Origin: Heterodera schachtii
Taxonomy: Eukaryota > Nematoda > Chromadorea > Rhabditida > Heteroderidae
NCBI GenBank assembly: GCA_023374025.1
Contig: SIJG01000026.1
Coordinates: forward strand, 947,715 to 1,011,714
DNA length: 64,000 nt
Reading direction: 5' to 3'
Shown: piece after piece, positions 37,678-50,258 of the stretch
How positions within the stretch are numbered: the stretch's first letter is position 1
How the letters are laid out: every line of letters begins with the position of its first letter
Notes under the pieces: generated by a model
Seen by the model: the letters and a program-made list of their open reading frames with translations, nothing else
Told to the model about the DNA's origin: nothing
Database searches by the model: none
Made by a program: the position numbers and the translations under genes

Positions 37678-37705
37678 AATATATCACATAACTTTTAATG
37701 ATCAT

Positions 37706-40700
37706 ATTAATTTGTATTACTTACTTTAATGATATATTTAGATAAAAATATACAATCAAAAAATTCTATATTTTTTTAATTATAATAAAAAATTTAAATT
37801 AATCTTAAATATTTATTATAAATTTTGCTCTTTTGGTTTAATTCCTTTAAGTCTATAATTGTATATATTATATTCTCTCTCGATCAGTTGCCATTTTTAA
37901 AAAATAATGAATGTTGGTGAGATTTTTTATTTTCAATTTATTTAAAATTTTTAATTTTTAAATATTTTATTTATAATGCTTTTTTTCTCCATTAAATTTT
38001 AAAATGAGAAAGTTCGATTTAACTTTTCAAAAATATTCTTATTTTTTCATATTTATATAATTATAACAAATTTAACTTTGTTAATTTACTCAAAATATTT
38101 TTATGAATATTTATATATTTTTAAAGTATTTATTCAAAACCCAACCAATTTATTATATTTTTTTTCATAATTTTTTCGAATTAGTTTTATGCATGTTTTG
38201 TCAAACTGTTTTTTAAATTTGTATGAAAATATAATCTTTTTTACATTGAATGTTATAAGTATAAATTTATCCATACATTTTATATGTTTATATTTTTATG
38301 CACGGAGGAACTGAATGTAGAGCAAATCTCAAATTGCCGGATCTTATATATATGAAATAATGTTTTTTTCTGGTTTTTTGCCGCTTTAAGTCCGCAAATT
38401 TAATTATATAATTTTGATGATTTTTTATTATTGCAATAAATTATATTAAGATATTTTATGAGTTATATTTAATTTAGATTTTTGAATAAATTTAATTATT
38501 TGTATTATTTTTTAGGCTATTTATAAGTCGTCGAAGGTTCTCCAATGACAATTTTTGTTTTTATAACATATTTTGATTTTGTTTTAAGAGAAATAATATT
38601 CTCTATAATTATTTAAGGAATAAAAGAAATACAAATATTTTTGGATTAGTTTTCATTTTTTTGAGATTCTCTTTTGTCATTTTTATTTAAGTATTTATTT
38701 TCAAATTGTCGGCATAATTATTCATATCACCGTTGATATTTTTAGTTTGACCAATTAAAGATAATTTTTGTTTAAATTTATTTATATAAGAAAAGATTTG
38801 TGAGGAAGTGCTTCTATATTTTCTATCTCTTATCATTTTTTCTCATTTTAATCTCATAATCTGGCTTCGATGTTTGGAATTTTTTTTCTACTTTTTAATT
38901 AATCTCTTTTTAGCAATTCTTTGTTATTTTTTTTATTTTTTTAAATTTATTTTTAATTTTTACTTAATACCTCTCCACTCTTGCACCTGCGTGCTGGTTT
39001 CTCGTCCTAATTGTAATAATCGTTTATCAATTTCCGGGGATGCCGATTTTAAGCCGATTTTAAGCACGATTTAATAGGTCGTTGGTCGATCCCAAATTAG
39101 TTAGGCATTTAATGAATTATTATTATTTCAAAATTTTCTTTCTATTATTTTTGTTTTTAAGATGAAAGAGCGGATCAATTTATATTTTTTCAATTTAAAT
39201 TGATTTAATAATTGTATTATCTAAAAATAAATTTTTTCATACTTTATTAATTATGCGCTTTCTAATAATTTTTTCTTTTGATTTTTGCATTAATATCCTA
39301 GCTTATGTGCATTTTTATTTTAAATTTTAAACTTTTTGTAAAAAAATTATATTTGTTTTTTTCAAATTTGCATTGGGGGGGGGCACCGGAAAAGGGTGTG
39401 AATAAAAAAATTTTTTTGGTGTTTTGTTTTGGTGTGATATGCATTAAAAACAATATTATAACCCAGAAATTCTCATTTTAAGGTCACTATTTGTAGTAGA
39501 ATCACTATTTGGGCTTATCGACAATATATTATATGTTTTTTTAATTAATATTTTGTTTAAAAACGCAAAAAAATTTTTGGCTTTCCATTGATAAGTTTTT
39601 TATTTATTATTATTGAGAAATGGTTTCTTAATATTTATTGCGAATTAAAATTTAATTAATTAATTTTTTTTACTATTATTGAAAAGATTAATCTATTATA
39701 TGAAAAATAATAATTCATATTTAAATTAAAATAAATTTCCAATTTATTAATTAAAATAACAATGATTACATTTTCCTCGCAATTTATATTTTAAGAAATA
39801 TTTATAATTTTAAATTCTTTTGTTCAACATCTTTTTTTTCTTGTCAGCTAACTTCTGTATTTGTCACAAAAAATTATGATTTAGTTTAAGAATGAGGCGA
39901 TAATTTGAAGATATTTATTTTAGAAATTCAAAAAAATTTTAAATTTTTTGACTATTATAAATATCATTCGAAACCTCATAACAATTACAATTACAATAAT
40001 ATATTTAGGATTTAATTGAAGAATTTAATTTTATCCTATGGAATTTTTCTTGTAATTAATTTTTTTTTTTCTCGTGAAATGAAAGTGATTTGATGCTTGA
40101 CATCGATGAGACCCTTTTACTCATTAAATTAATACCAGGAATAAAATATTTTGATTTTATTTTCAATTAGTTGCTCAATTTGGGTATTCTTACGATAATT
40201 TTTAATATTTGTTTATTTAATTTGCTTATTTTTCTTGGCATCTGCCCTGGTCATGGTTTTTTAGGTGAGATGATGTAATAATTAATTATATAATTAGATA
40301 AATTAATATTTTTTATGCAAGAAATCATCATTTAATTTTTATGTGTGATCTTATTATCAAAAATATTCAAATCAAATTTTTAGCTGATTTCGACTTGTAT
40401 TTAGCCGACTCGTTTTTTATGCAAAAATTTGAATCATTTTTTAAATCATTTTATTAATTATTGTTGACCTTTTATTTAAATTAAGTGCTGTTATTATATT
40501 TATTTTTTTAATAATTTCAATGAAATTTGTTATAATTCAAAAAATTAAAATAAACGCATTTAAGAAACTATTCTATTAAATACATGAAGTTAAGAACATA
40601 TTGATTTAGTAATATTTTGAATTCTTTTAATTGATTTTCTATATAAAAAATAATAATTTTTAACTATTTTTTTGCCTTTTAACAAAGATTTTTATAAACA

Positions 40701-43700
40701 CTTTGTGATATAAATACAATGGTTATTATAATTATCTGTTGTGGTAGAAGATTCTGATAATTTCGTATAGCAGGACTTCAATTTTTATTATTAACTTAAA
40801 ACAAATAAATTTCATGTAATTTATTTGAATTTGAATATTTATATTAAAAATTATTCTATAAATATCTTTTATTAATTTTAATTATTATTTAAAAGAATTT
40901 GTTTCCAAATCTTTCTTTTTTCTTGTTATTTGTAGGATTTCTGGTATTCTTTTCATTTTTGTTTAACAATAATTAATTTTCATGTATTGGAGCGGTGGTA
41001 CTGTTCGCGTATGCGGGAGCAATTAAAAAGTTGTTCAATTATTAATTCAATTTAAAATATCGGATTATGGCCATTTATTTATTTATTATAAATAGAATAA
41101 AACTGTACAAAAAAATTTCATTTGAACAAAAAAGAATATTTTGTGATTTAATATTTTTATTATAATGATAAATTTTTGACCGTAAATTATTCTTAACTTC
41201 GCCCAAAATAAACCAAATTTTAATTCAATATATTGAAATATCATTTCTAATTCTTTTTTTTTTTGTTTCCCATTTTATCAGTTCTTATTTTTTAAAGGTA
41301 ACTAATTTCTTTGATTGTTATGTATTTAATTTTTATTTTTTTTATATAGCTTCTATTTTCATTTTTTTAAATTTTGAAAACTCTTTATGTACAGTTTTAT
41401 GAAATAACTATCCGAAAAGATTTAAAAAAGCAATTTTAAAAAGGCAATTCTCAGATAATTTAAATTATACTCTCAAATAAAATATAAATTTAATTTTGCA
41501 TGAGTTCTTTCAATCGAATTATTTTTAATTGGTTAAGTAAAACTTTAAATTTGTTTTATTTGCAAAATAATTATATGTTTGGTTTTAATATAATTTTTTC
41601 ATTTAGCATAAGAAATCTCCCCATGCAATTCATTCTTTATTGGTCTTTTGCCCTTTCGCGGCTTATTGTAAATGTTTATAATTATTTTCTGATCATAACT
41701 TGTCCTGTGTCATACGAGCTGTTTCGTTTTAGGGTATCCATTTTTGGAAATTTTTATTAGATTATATATATAATAAAAGGTAAAATCGAAAATAATTATT
41801 ATTTTTCAATTAAATTGTTTTTCCCTGTAATAAAAATATAAATTTTTAATTAATATCTTTTATTTTATGTTCTGTATTATTATTTGTATTTAATATACTT
41901 TTTAATAATATTACTTTTTTTTTATTTCCTTTAAGCAAAACAATTATAATCAGCCATTTAATAATTGACAAAAAATATTAATTTATTTTTATTTTATATT
42001 TCAACTTGATTTCTTTAAAAATTATTTATTAATTAATTTCTATTAAAGAGTATAAAAGTGTTTTGTTTTTTATGAGACTGGATTGTTAATTTTATTCTTA
42101 TGAGCAAAAAAAAATTGTATTGACATATTATTATTTATTTATTTCTTTATATCGTAGGTTCGATAAAATAAGGTTGATTTTTTTTTTAATTTTTTCCTAA
42201 TGATTAGTTTTTATCTGTTTAATAGTTTAGTAATTTAACCATTTTAAATAATTCTCTTGCATGGTCATAGAATTTTTGTTTGGTTTTGTCTAGTGCTATA
42301 TTTTAATTATTAATTTGTAAATATCTATTAAATACTTTATGTTTTTGTATTATTAAGTAATTATCTTATACAGTAAGTTCAGTAAAATATGCTTGAATTT
42401 TTTCATTCTTTTAATTTTGTAACGTTTTTTTACTTTTGCGTATGGCTTTTTAGTATTTATTTATTTATATTATATCAGTTTTAACAGATATATTTGCTTT
42501 TTATTTGAAAAAATTTTTCTTTTCATTTTTCAATTAGTAAAACTCAATTTTTTGAATTTTAATTGTTAAAATTATTAGATTTTTATAATTATTATTTAAT
42601 AAATTTTTATTTATTCTCAGTCGGAAATTGCTTTGTTTCGTTGATAAAAAAGTTAGATTTTAATTTTAAAAATATTTAATTTTATAATTTTCATTATTAG
42701 TAAAAATCTAAAGGTTATTTAAAAATTAATTTAAAACAATTATAGAAACAATTGAACAAGGAGCTATAAAAAGAAGGAATAGAAAATTTAATTATAAATA
42801 ATTAAAAAATTTTAACAAAAAAAAAAATTGTAAAAATATGAAAAAATTCAAATCTTTATAAGCAATTTAAAGTAATACAATGAAATTTTTTACATGGCTG
42901 AATAAATCTTAATAATTCACAATTATAAATTTAAATTCAAAAATTTGATAAAAAATAACAAAAATTATTTAACAATTTATATTTTTATAAAGAGATTTAT
43001 TTATATAAATAAGTAAAAACTTTAATTTATCAGCCAAAAAATAATTAATTTCACTAATGACTAAATGAAATTATTAATAAACATAACATTTCAAATATAT
43101 ATTTTAATTATGAAAAAGTTAAAAAATATTTTTTGAATAATTATAAAAAATTAAACAAATGCAAATTTATTTAATTTTTAATTAATTATTAAGAATCAGA
43201 GAAACAAAAATTCATTTATTAATATAAAAACAGTGAGAAGTCGGTGAACGTTTAAAGGTGGGTTAGACATGAAAATAAGTAAAAACGATAAATACACAAT
43301 AAAATGAAACAATAATATCCACTGAAATAAAAGAACTAATTTTTTAAATTTATATCAAATTACAATTAGATACAATTTATTTATTAAATTAAATAAACGG
43401 ATGGCGCTATATTATAAAAATAGTATTATAATTTGGTATGCTCTTTAAAAGTAAATAAAAATGATTAATGAATAGAAAATATAAAAAATTAATAAACAAA
43501 AACTGATATATCATCACATTCTAATTCATAATTTTTGGGATATTTTTGCCACTAAAAATCATCACATTACTTATAAATATTAAAAAAATAAAAATTAGTT
43601 TATTGTAGCGAAAACACAGAACCAATATTTTCGTAGAGTTACCAAAAATATTTTTTTACTTTTTGAAATTCCTTAAATCCGTCGTTTCTCGTCATGCATA

Positions 43701-44571
43701 AGATATAATAATATTTGTTCAACAACTGTTGTTTTTTAATTATTTTTGTATTCAAGAATAAAAACTTATAAAATGACTGCAAATTTAAATACAACTAATG
43801 AATTAATGGATGATCGAAAAGAACATTTAAAAAATATAAAATTAGAGAAAAATCAGAAATTTTTGTAAACAATTATATCCATCTGATATAATAAGAAAGT
43901 AAAATAAAATTTAATCCAAAAAATCATAATAAAATAATCAGAACTGATAAATAAAAATATTAATTTTGACCAAAAATTTTCATTATCTAAAAGATTTTCC
44001 AAATCTAATCCAAAAATCGCGCAAAATATGTCAATTAAGTTTTACCTCTTAGTTTAAAAATTTTCACTATATTTATACACATAATAAAGAAGTCGGAATT
44101 CCGAAAGTGATTTTTCAAATTTCCAAAATTTTTCATGGTGCATAATAAAAATAATGAAATTTAGATTTATTAAAATGCATTAATTTTAGTAAGTCCGATC
44201 ATTTAAACATTTAATTTTTTCTTATTATTGAAATTTTAAATGAATTCAACATTTAAATCATTTAATTAATTTGTTAAATTAAGTTTTTTTCTTTTTACCA
44301 TGCAGAATTTTATATTTATTTTTAGGTCATTTTAAAATTAGCACAAAAATTGAAAATTTTTCCAAAAACCTTAAAATATTTTATGCCACAAAAATATTAA
44401 ATGGCAAAATATTAAAAAAATGTAATAATTGCCTTTATTTCATTTGAAAATAATTGCACAATGATAATTTATTTCAGTTTAAGTAGCTACTTAGTTTTTT
44501 TTATATTTTAGCAAATTTATGACAAAAAATATATACATACAAAAAGTGATATAATATGTACCTAAAAATGC
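37706..44571. other. Long AT-rich desert, no gene seen
   Basis: T-rich to about 42.7 kb, then A-rich. A nine-G run is at 39375-39383. TTTGCATTAATAT and GCTTATGTGCATTTT at about 39279-39318 resemble 48757-48787. Frames at 38808-39074 and 41500-41760 are Phe/Leu/Ile-rich with no family resemblance. GC-balanced short segments at about 38300-38345, 38985-39090 and 40985-41020. Confidence 0.45.
43534..43565 (-). repeat. Minus-strand copy of the 5048 MITE left end
   Basis: On the minus strand GATTTTTAGTGGCAAAAATA followed by TCCCAAAA parallels GATTTTTAGTGGCGAAAAAA followed by TCCAAAA at 5056. Confidence 0.4.
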
Positions 44572-44592
44572 AAAAAAAAAAAAAAAAAAAAA
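44572..44592. repeat. Poly-A run, 21 nt
   Basis: Twenty-one uninterrupted A residues, about 100 bp from the inverted repeat copy at 44697. Confidence 0.9.
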
Positions 44593-44696
44593 TTCTAAAA
44601 CACGTAAGAAATATGTACAAAAAAGCAAAATATCTACAAAAATGTAAAGAAAATTTTTATATTGCTTATTTTAAGAAAAAAAAATTTCTCGTTTAG

Positions 44697-44820
44697 TGTG
44701 AAATAGGCATAAAATGCCACAAAAATGACCTAGATTAGAATCACCTTTTAATAATTTAAAAATTAATTATGATATCAATTCTACTTTTAAAAAAATTGAT
44801 TTTATAGGGGTACATTTTCT
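44697..44820 (-). repeat. Interspersed repeat, copy B (partner at 36826)
   Basis: Reading the minus strand from 44820: GAAAATGTACCCC, then AAAAGGTGATTCTAATCTAG, GTCATTTTTGTGGCATTT and ATGCCTATTTCAC. It matches the copy at 36826 over about 125 bp, with the poly-T part diverged. Confidence 0.8.
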
Positions 44821-47800
44821 AAAAGTTATTAAAACAAAAAACCTACAAATTCTCAAAATTCTTTAAATATATAAAAAATGAAAATTATTACGAAAAATTG
44901 CGAATTTGGAGCATTTAATAAAAAAAACAATGATTTAGAAAAATGCTTTTAAAATTTTATAATTTGATGTGCGCCTAAGACAAATAAATGCGAAAAAATA
45001 TATAAAACTCTTAGGTTTTATTAAATAATAATAAATTCTTTTGAAATGTACTTTTAAATAAAAAATAAAAACCTTCCAAAGAACAATATACTTAATAAAA
45101 TAATGAAAAGCGGCAAAACCCAAATAAAAAAAAATATATAAAACAAATGAAAATAATAATGCTTTATCTATTAGATTAAGGGTCATCGAATTTATTATAA
45201 AATTAATTTCATAATTATTATTTTACCAAATCATTATATACAACAATATATAAAAAAATCAGGAATATTCATAACATTTTTTTATTTAAATTTTTAAATG
45301 AAAGATTCCCCACCACGTACCACAAAAACCCGCCGTGTAATTATATATTCTGAGGGGGGGGGCAAGTTCGAACCCGGGCGGTGTAAGTTATTTATCCATC
45401 TATTTTTTGAGCTTTTTTAAATATTTTTAATTAATTTAAAAGTTTTTTAAAATTATTTATATTTTAAATTAAATAATGTTTCGGTCAAGTTAAAATAAGA
45501 ATTTTTTTTTAAAATTTTAATAAAAAAAAATGCATTAATAATTAATTTAAAAGTAAATTATTTCTTTTTATTAATTAAAACGAAAAGTTGTAGATTATAA
45601 TTATTAATATTTGTTTAAAAATTCTGAAATGATTATTTTTTATAAATTCAAATTAAAGTTAAAATTTAATCATTTTCAAATTAAAAAAGAAAAATAGGAA
45701 AACTTATAATATTGACATAAAAATCAAAAATAGATTATTTAAAAAAATATGAAATTTATTTAAAAAAATTCAAAAGAATATTAAAAATTATGTTTCAATA
45801 AAACAACTAAAGAAAAAATTTCGCCGTAAAGGGCAAAAAAGAACGTTTATTCATAATGGTCAAAATGAATATTAATGTTTAAGACATACAGCATTAATAT
45901 ATTATCATTTAAATAATAAATAAATTTGTATACATTCTATTTATAAGAAAACTTCATAGCTTTAAATTAAATGGATAATATCAAATGAAACAATGAAACA
46001 ATAATAAACTTAAACCTGACTTCATTCATAAATAATTAGTCGACAACAAAAAAAAACCAAAGTGGAATTAACAGTGCAAGAGAAATAAAATAAAATGAAA
46101 TGAGAAATCTCGGCTTTATTTCAAATTAGCTATATATGAAGAGCATTAATACATAACCTTAATTATATTTTTAAGTAATTTTAATAGTATATTAAAATAA
46201 ATAATACGTATTGAAGCGATTGCAAACTCATAAGAATATTATTTAAAATTAATCAATCTTTTATGAAAATAAATAATAATAATATCAATTCAAGAAAAAA
46301 ATTATTAAAAAACTTCAAAAATTTAGGTTTTTGGCAAAATTATATCAGATTTCGGCCCAATTTGGCAGGAAAATTCTAAACCAAAAATGCCAATTTTATA
46401 GTTATTGGGTGGGAGAATTTCTTATTTTTCAAATAATCCAAGAAAAATGAATTTTATAATCTGCAAATATTTTATAATGAGAATTATAAAAACATTAAAA
46501 AATAAAAAATAGTTCCAATTTTTCTAATAAAATAACTAAAACTAAACATCAATCAAGATAAAAATTTAATATATTAATTTAAATTCAAGTCCCAACCAAG
46601 TAAAAATGAACATATTTCTATTTATTAATTTTAAACAAAATTAAAAGAATAAATAATTTTTTTTATTAATTAAAAAAAGAAATAATTTTATAAACATTCT
46701 TATATCTTGTCAAAGTAATCAAAAATCAAACAGCAGCAGTCACAAGAATTAAAAAATGAAAATTTAAAAAAGCCATAAAAAATTTGCAATACCAAAGATA
46801 GGAGAAATTTAAAATTCAAAAAAATCTAATAAATTAGTCCATAAAAAAGGTATTATTTTAAACAATTATTTTTAAAATTAATTTTTTAAAGGTTATTATT
46901 CATTTAAATGAAAACAAAAAAGAAAAAATGCAAAATAATGTAAGAACCCTTATTGCTTATTCCAGAGTTTTTTAAAATTATTAATAAAAAAGCTTGAATT
47001 TTCAAAAAACATTTCATCAGAAACATAATTGGCATTAGCAATATCTGCCTTTTAAATAATTTAACACTAAATTAAAGCAAATGAATTTTGACATTTTATT
47101 ATCCTCAGTTTATATATAATTAACAATTAATATTAAATATAAAATTTAAAAATAAAAGAAAAAATAAAGTGAAAACATAAATAAAATAATATTTCAGTGT
47201 TTATTTTTTAAATAATATTTTTTAGAAAACTTTTAAAACATTAATTTAATAAGGAATGTTAAAATTATTGAAACTTAATTAATTATTAACCATAATTAAA
47301 TGAAATTTATAAATTAAAAAACACAATTTAAAAAATGCATTATTAATATAGAAATCCTAGCTCCGCCGACGAATCCCAAGAACAACGAGAATTCATAGAA
47401 AATTATCCGAAAAGCAAAACGATGCAAAAATTTTCATTCACTATTCAGCCGAATTTGTCACTCTACAAATATATGATTTTATGAATTCATTTAATTTTAT
47501 TACCCCTAAAAATGATAATTTTTTCTGTAAATAAACTTCACAAATTAATTAATTAAATCAGTAATTAATTAGGAGATAGCTCAAATGTGCAAGAGAAAAA
47601 TTCTTATGAATTAATATGCAGAAAGTTTTTTGTTAATAATAAAATTATAAAATATTAGCGAACATAAAAAAAACGTTTGGCACAAACAGTTGCTGAATGG
47701 ATATAATAAAAAATTCCGAAAAAATAAAACATTTTTAAATAATAAATGACTTTAAATTAAAAATAAGTCACTTATAGATTAAATATGCCAAAGTAATGTT

Positions 47801-48736
47801 GCAAATTATTATGACAAATACTGACTTTATTAATAATTAAAAATATATGAAAAAAATAATACATTAAATATTAAAGTTATTTCATAGAAATAAATCTATA
47901 ACTGAACACTAATAAATATAAGTGGAAAACCTTATTAATAAACTTATTGTATATAATACCGCCATTCACAAGAGAAAGAGAAATTATACATAAAAAAAAT
48001 TCAAAGTCTCGGTTTTTCAACGTTGGTTTATTAATTATTAAAGATAAATAAATATATTTTCAAAATCACTTGCTAAAGAATAAAAACAATACTTATATTA
48101 TAATAAAATAATTTTACAGAATTTACATTACGGTTTTTGAATATAAACAATTTACATTCAAAATCATTTAAGGTTAAAAATAATATCACATTTAAAAGTT
48201 GGTTATTTAACAAGAAATTATTTAAAAGCAATTTTAAAATTTAAAAGATGCGTCATCAATTCATAAAATAATTTTTGTTTTTGTTTTGATTCTTTTAATT
48301 ATTTTAGAAAATGTTTTTGTCTTAAAATAAAATTAAAATATATTAATATAGACCTACCTACTAAGGACGTTTACCCGAATGGTCGATGAGACCAAGAAAA
48401 TATAGAAAAATATTTAATAAATTCTATTACATAAAATATACAATAAAAATTTATCTGCAGTAGATAAATTGTTTTTTATACAATATACAACAATTTCTTT
48501 TTAACTGTTTCTTTGCTGAAACAATATTTTAAGCGTTCATTGCCAATCATGCCAAAAACTGACAAATCGTGACCTAATTTTTCACCAATTTTTGTGGTCG
48601 AAAATAAAATTATGTTAATACAGGGTTTTCAGTTCGCATTACAACAAATTTGTTACGAGATTATTCTAAAAAAATGCCGTTTTTGGAGACTAATTTAAGA
48701 AATCTCCCATTTTTTGTGTCATCTCCTTTTTTATGA
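44821..48736. other. A-rich intergenic stretch, no gene seen
   Basis: A-rich plus strand. GC-balanced segments follow a TATTAATATA box at 47341 and 48341. A 9-G run plus GTTCGAACCCGGGCGG occurs at 45354-45381; it resembles a tRNA B box but no A box or cloverleaf is present. No coding frame recognised. Confidence 0.45.
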
Positions 48737-48978
48737 ATTAAAATAAAATGATATTTGCATTAATATTTTCGCTTATGTGCATTTTGATTTTAGATTAATT
48801 TCTTATCTCAGGCGTACAACCAATTATTATTGAATATTTTTAAATTTTAAATCAAATTACTTGTTTTTTTATTTAATATTTTTATATATTAATTCTTTTG
48901 TAATTTCTCTTATTATTAAAAAAATATATAATAATTTAAATTAAAATAAAATGATATTTGCATTAAGATTTTCGCATA
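48737..48978. repeat. Direct repeat pair, spacing about 203 bp
   Basis: ATTAAAATAAAATGATATTT followed by GCATTA(A)-ATTTTCGC occurs at 48737 and 48940. A weaker relative lies at about 39279. Confidence 0.8.
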
Positions 48979-49000
48979 TATGCATACATATACATTTTAT

Positions 49001-49041
49001 GTTTTTCGTAAAATATTTTAATTTTGTTTTGTGTATTAAAT
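49001..49041. repeat. 40-bp direct repeat, left flank of composite element
   Basis: GTTTTTCGTAAAATATTTTA then ATTTTGTTTTGTGTATTAAA. The same sequence with one T fewer is at 50259-50298, on the other side of the GC-rich composite. Confidence 0.92.
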
Positions 49042-49046
49042 TAGAG

Positions 49047-49166
49047 TTGGGCCCCCGACGTCGGGGTTGGAAAATTCGGGTTCGGGGTTGTCGGGGTTGG
49101 AAGCGTCGGGGTTCGGGTCGGGGTTGCCAAATCGTTCGGGGTTCGGGGTCGGGGTTCGGGGTTTTT
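49047..49166. repeat. GC-rich CGGGGTT mini-island
   Basis: It opens with the perfect palindrome CCCCGACGTCGGGG, followed by about eight copies of (T)CGGGGTT / TTCGGG in direct orientation, ending GGGGTTTTTCAATTTTTG. Confidence 0.85.
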
Positions 49167-49500
49167 CAATTTTTGCCTTATACCATATAGTCAAAAATTT
49201 TTTTTTTATTTTAGCTTAATTTTTTTTATTATTCATAATAATACTTTTATGTACTTTTTTATTTCTTTTTATCATAGATATTTTTGAATAGAATATTTAA
49301 AAACGATAAGAAATTTTTAAAATGAACAATTTTGTGAAAATTTGTAAAAATTGTCAAAATTTCAAAATTTTCCTCCGGCTCCGGGCCCCCAAAACTTATT
49401 TTTTCTTAAAAAATTTGGCTCAAAGTCGAAAAAATTGGTTATTTTTGGTGAAAAGCAGTTAACAAATTGCATTCTACTTCTCTAATTTTCAAAAGTTTTG

Positions 49501-49529
49501 CGGCGGCGCTTACTGACACTGCCGGACCC
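49501..49529. repeat. GC hairpin, degenerate, reverse orientation
   Basis: CGGCGGCGCT, TACT, GACACTGCCGGACCC corresponds position by position to the reverse-orientation family core with about five changes. The preceding AATTTTCAAAAGTTTTG and GTTAACAAATTGCATT also match the family flank. Confidence 0.75.
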
Positions 49530-49610
49530 TTGTTCCCGAAAAGTTTTTTGTTTTTCAAATCATCTTTTTTTTCGCAGCGCGTTTTTTCTAAAGACTTTTA
49601 GGAAATGGGT

Positions 49611-49636
49611 CCGGCGGTGCCGATAGGCGCCGCCGG
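49611..49636. repeat. GC hairpin with GATA loop (family member)
   Basis: CCGGCGGTGCC, GATA, GGCGCCGCCGG: identical to the 23083 copy. Its downstream flank AAAATTTTCGAAAATTTGAG and GAGATTTGTAAACAGATTTT is also almost identical. It lies inverted to the hairpin at 49501, with about 80 bp between them. Confidence 0.9.
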
Positions 49637-49734
49637 AAAAATTTTCGAAAATTTGAGTGAGATTTGTAAACAGATTTTGTCCAAAAAATTAATAAATTTT
49701 TTTGATTTTGAGCAAAATTTCTAGGTTTTTTGGG

Positions 49735-49763
49735 GCGCAGGCGATGCCGATATGCAGCGCCGG
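49735..49763. repeat. Degenerate GC hairpin
   Basis: GCGCAGGCGATGCCGATATG followed by CAGCGCCGG keeps the ATGCCGATA centre and the AATTTTAAAATTT flank. A related second hairpin at 53936 occupies the matching place relative to the canonical hairpin in the 54-kb copy. Confidence 0.65.
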
Positions 49764-50042
49764 ACGAATTTTAAAATTTAAGCTTTATTTTCTAATAGAT
49801 TTTCACCAAAAAATTATGAGTTTCCGTGAAATTTTTATTTATTTTTTTTATATTTTGGCAAAAATATTTTGAAAAATATTAACTTTTCATGATTTACTCT
49901 AATTAAATTTTTTAATTTCAACGAAAGTAATATTGGGTTTAATTTTTCAATAAATAATGCCAATGATGACCAATTATTTAAGGGTATTTAAAAAACCTTA
50001 TTAATCATAAAAAAAATAAATTATAAAAGAAAAAGTAAACCA

Positions 50043-50096
50043 GGATCGAACTCATGACAAAATTGAGTTATTGTTAACGCACTAACCACTACACCA
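50043..50096 (-). promoter_or_regulatory. tRNA-like Pol III internal promoter (SINE-head-like)
   Basis: On the minus strand TGGTGTAGTGG (50096-50086) fits the A box and GAGTTCGATCC (50053-50043) the B box, with 32 bp between. A D-stem can be drawn using G-U pairs and the T-stem has about four of five pairs. The acceptor and anticodon stems do not close, so this is a tRNA-derived relic or SINE head. The stretch ATGAGTTCGATCCTGG resembles ATGAGTTCGATGCCGG at 53877. Confidence 0.7.
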
Positions 50097-50229
50097 CTTC
50101 TACATATAAAAGAACAAATGCAAATTAATTTATTTAATAAAAATTTGGCAAAATGGTTAAAGAAAATTCAAATTTGAATAATTTTTTTGCTTTTTCTCTC
50201 ACGAAAATGCCATTCTTAGGGGTGTATAT

Positions 50230-50255
50230 TTAACCCCGACCCCGGTCGGGGTTAA
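50230..50255. repeat. Perfect 11-bp GC hairpin at element end
   Basis: Arms TTAACCCCGAC and GTCGGGGTTAA are exact reverse complements around a CCCG loop. Confidence 0.92.
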
Positions 50256-50258
50256 GGT

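Larger units (their letters stand above)
49042..50258. mobile_element. Composite GC-hairpin/tRNA-like element, about 1.2 kb
   Basis: The segment is bounded by 40-bp direct repeats and begins and ends with palindromes built from the same words: CCCCGACGTCGGGG at 49053-49066 and TTAACCCCGAC-CCCG-GTCGGGGTTAA at 50230-50255. Inside are a GGGGTTCGG-type island, two GC hairpins in inverted orientation (49501, 49611) with about 90-bp related flanks, a degenerate hairpin (49735) and a minus-strand tRNA-like promoter (50096-50043). There is no protein frame of note. I read it as a non-autonomous mobile or foldback element. Alternatives are nested insertions, or slippage between the two 40-bp repeats. 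I do not know a named family with this build. Confidence 0.6.

Noticed and set aside
38808..39074. 88-codon frame as a membrane protein gene
   Set aside because: The hydrophobic stretch is Phe/Leu from T-rich DNA. No conserved motif, and similar frames appear throughout the T-rich domains.
45354..45385. tRNA or SINE head around GTTCGAACCCGGGCGG
   Set aside because: A good B-box-like word, but no A box 30-40 bp upstream and no cloverleaf. It sits beside a G run and may be another GC mini-island.
49501..49636. Rho-independent terminators (GC hairpin plus T run)
   Set aside because: The context is eukaryote-like, hairpins have similar AT flanks on both sides, and no bacterial genes are present.
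50043..50096. Functional tRNA gene
   Set aside because: The D-stem needs several G-U pairs, and the anticodon and acceptor stems fail.
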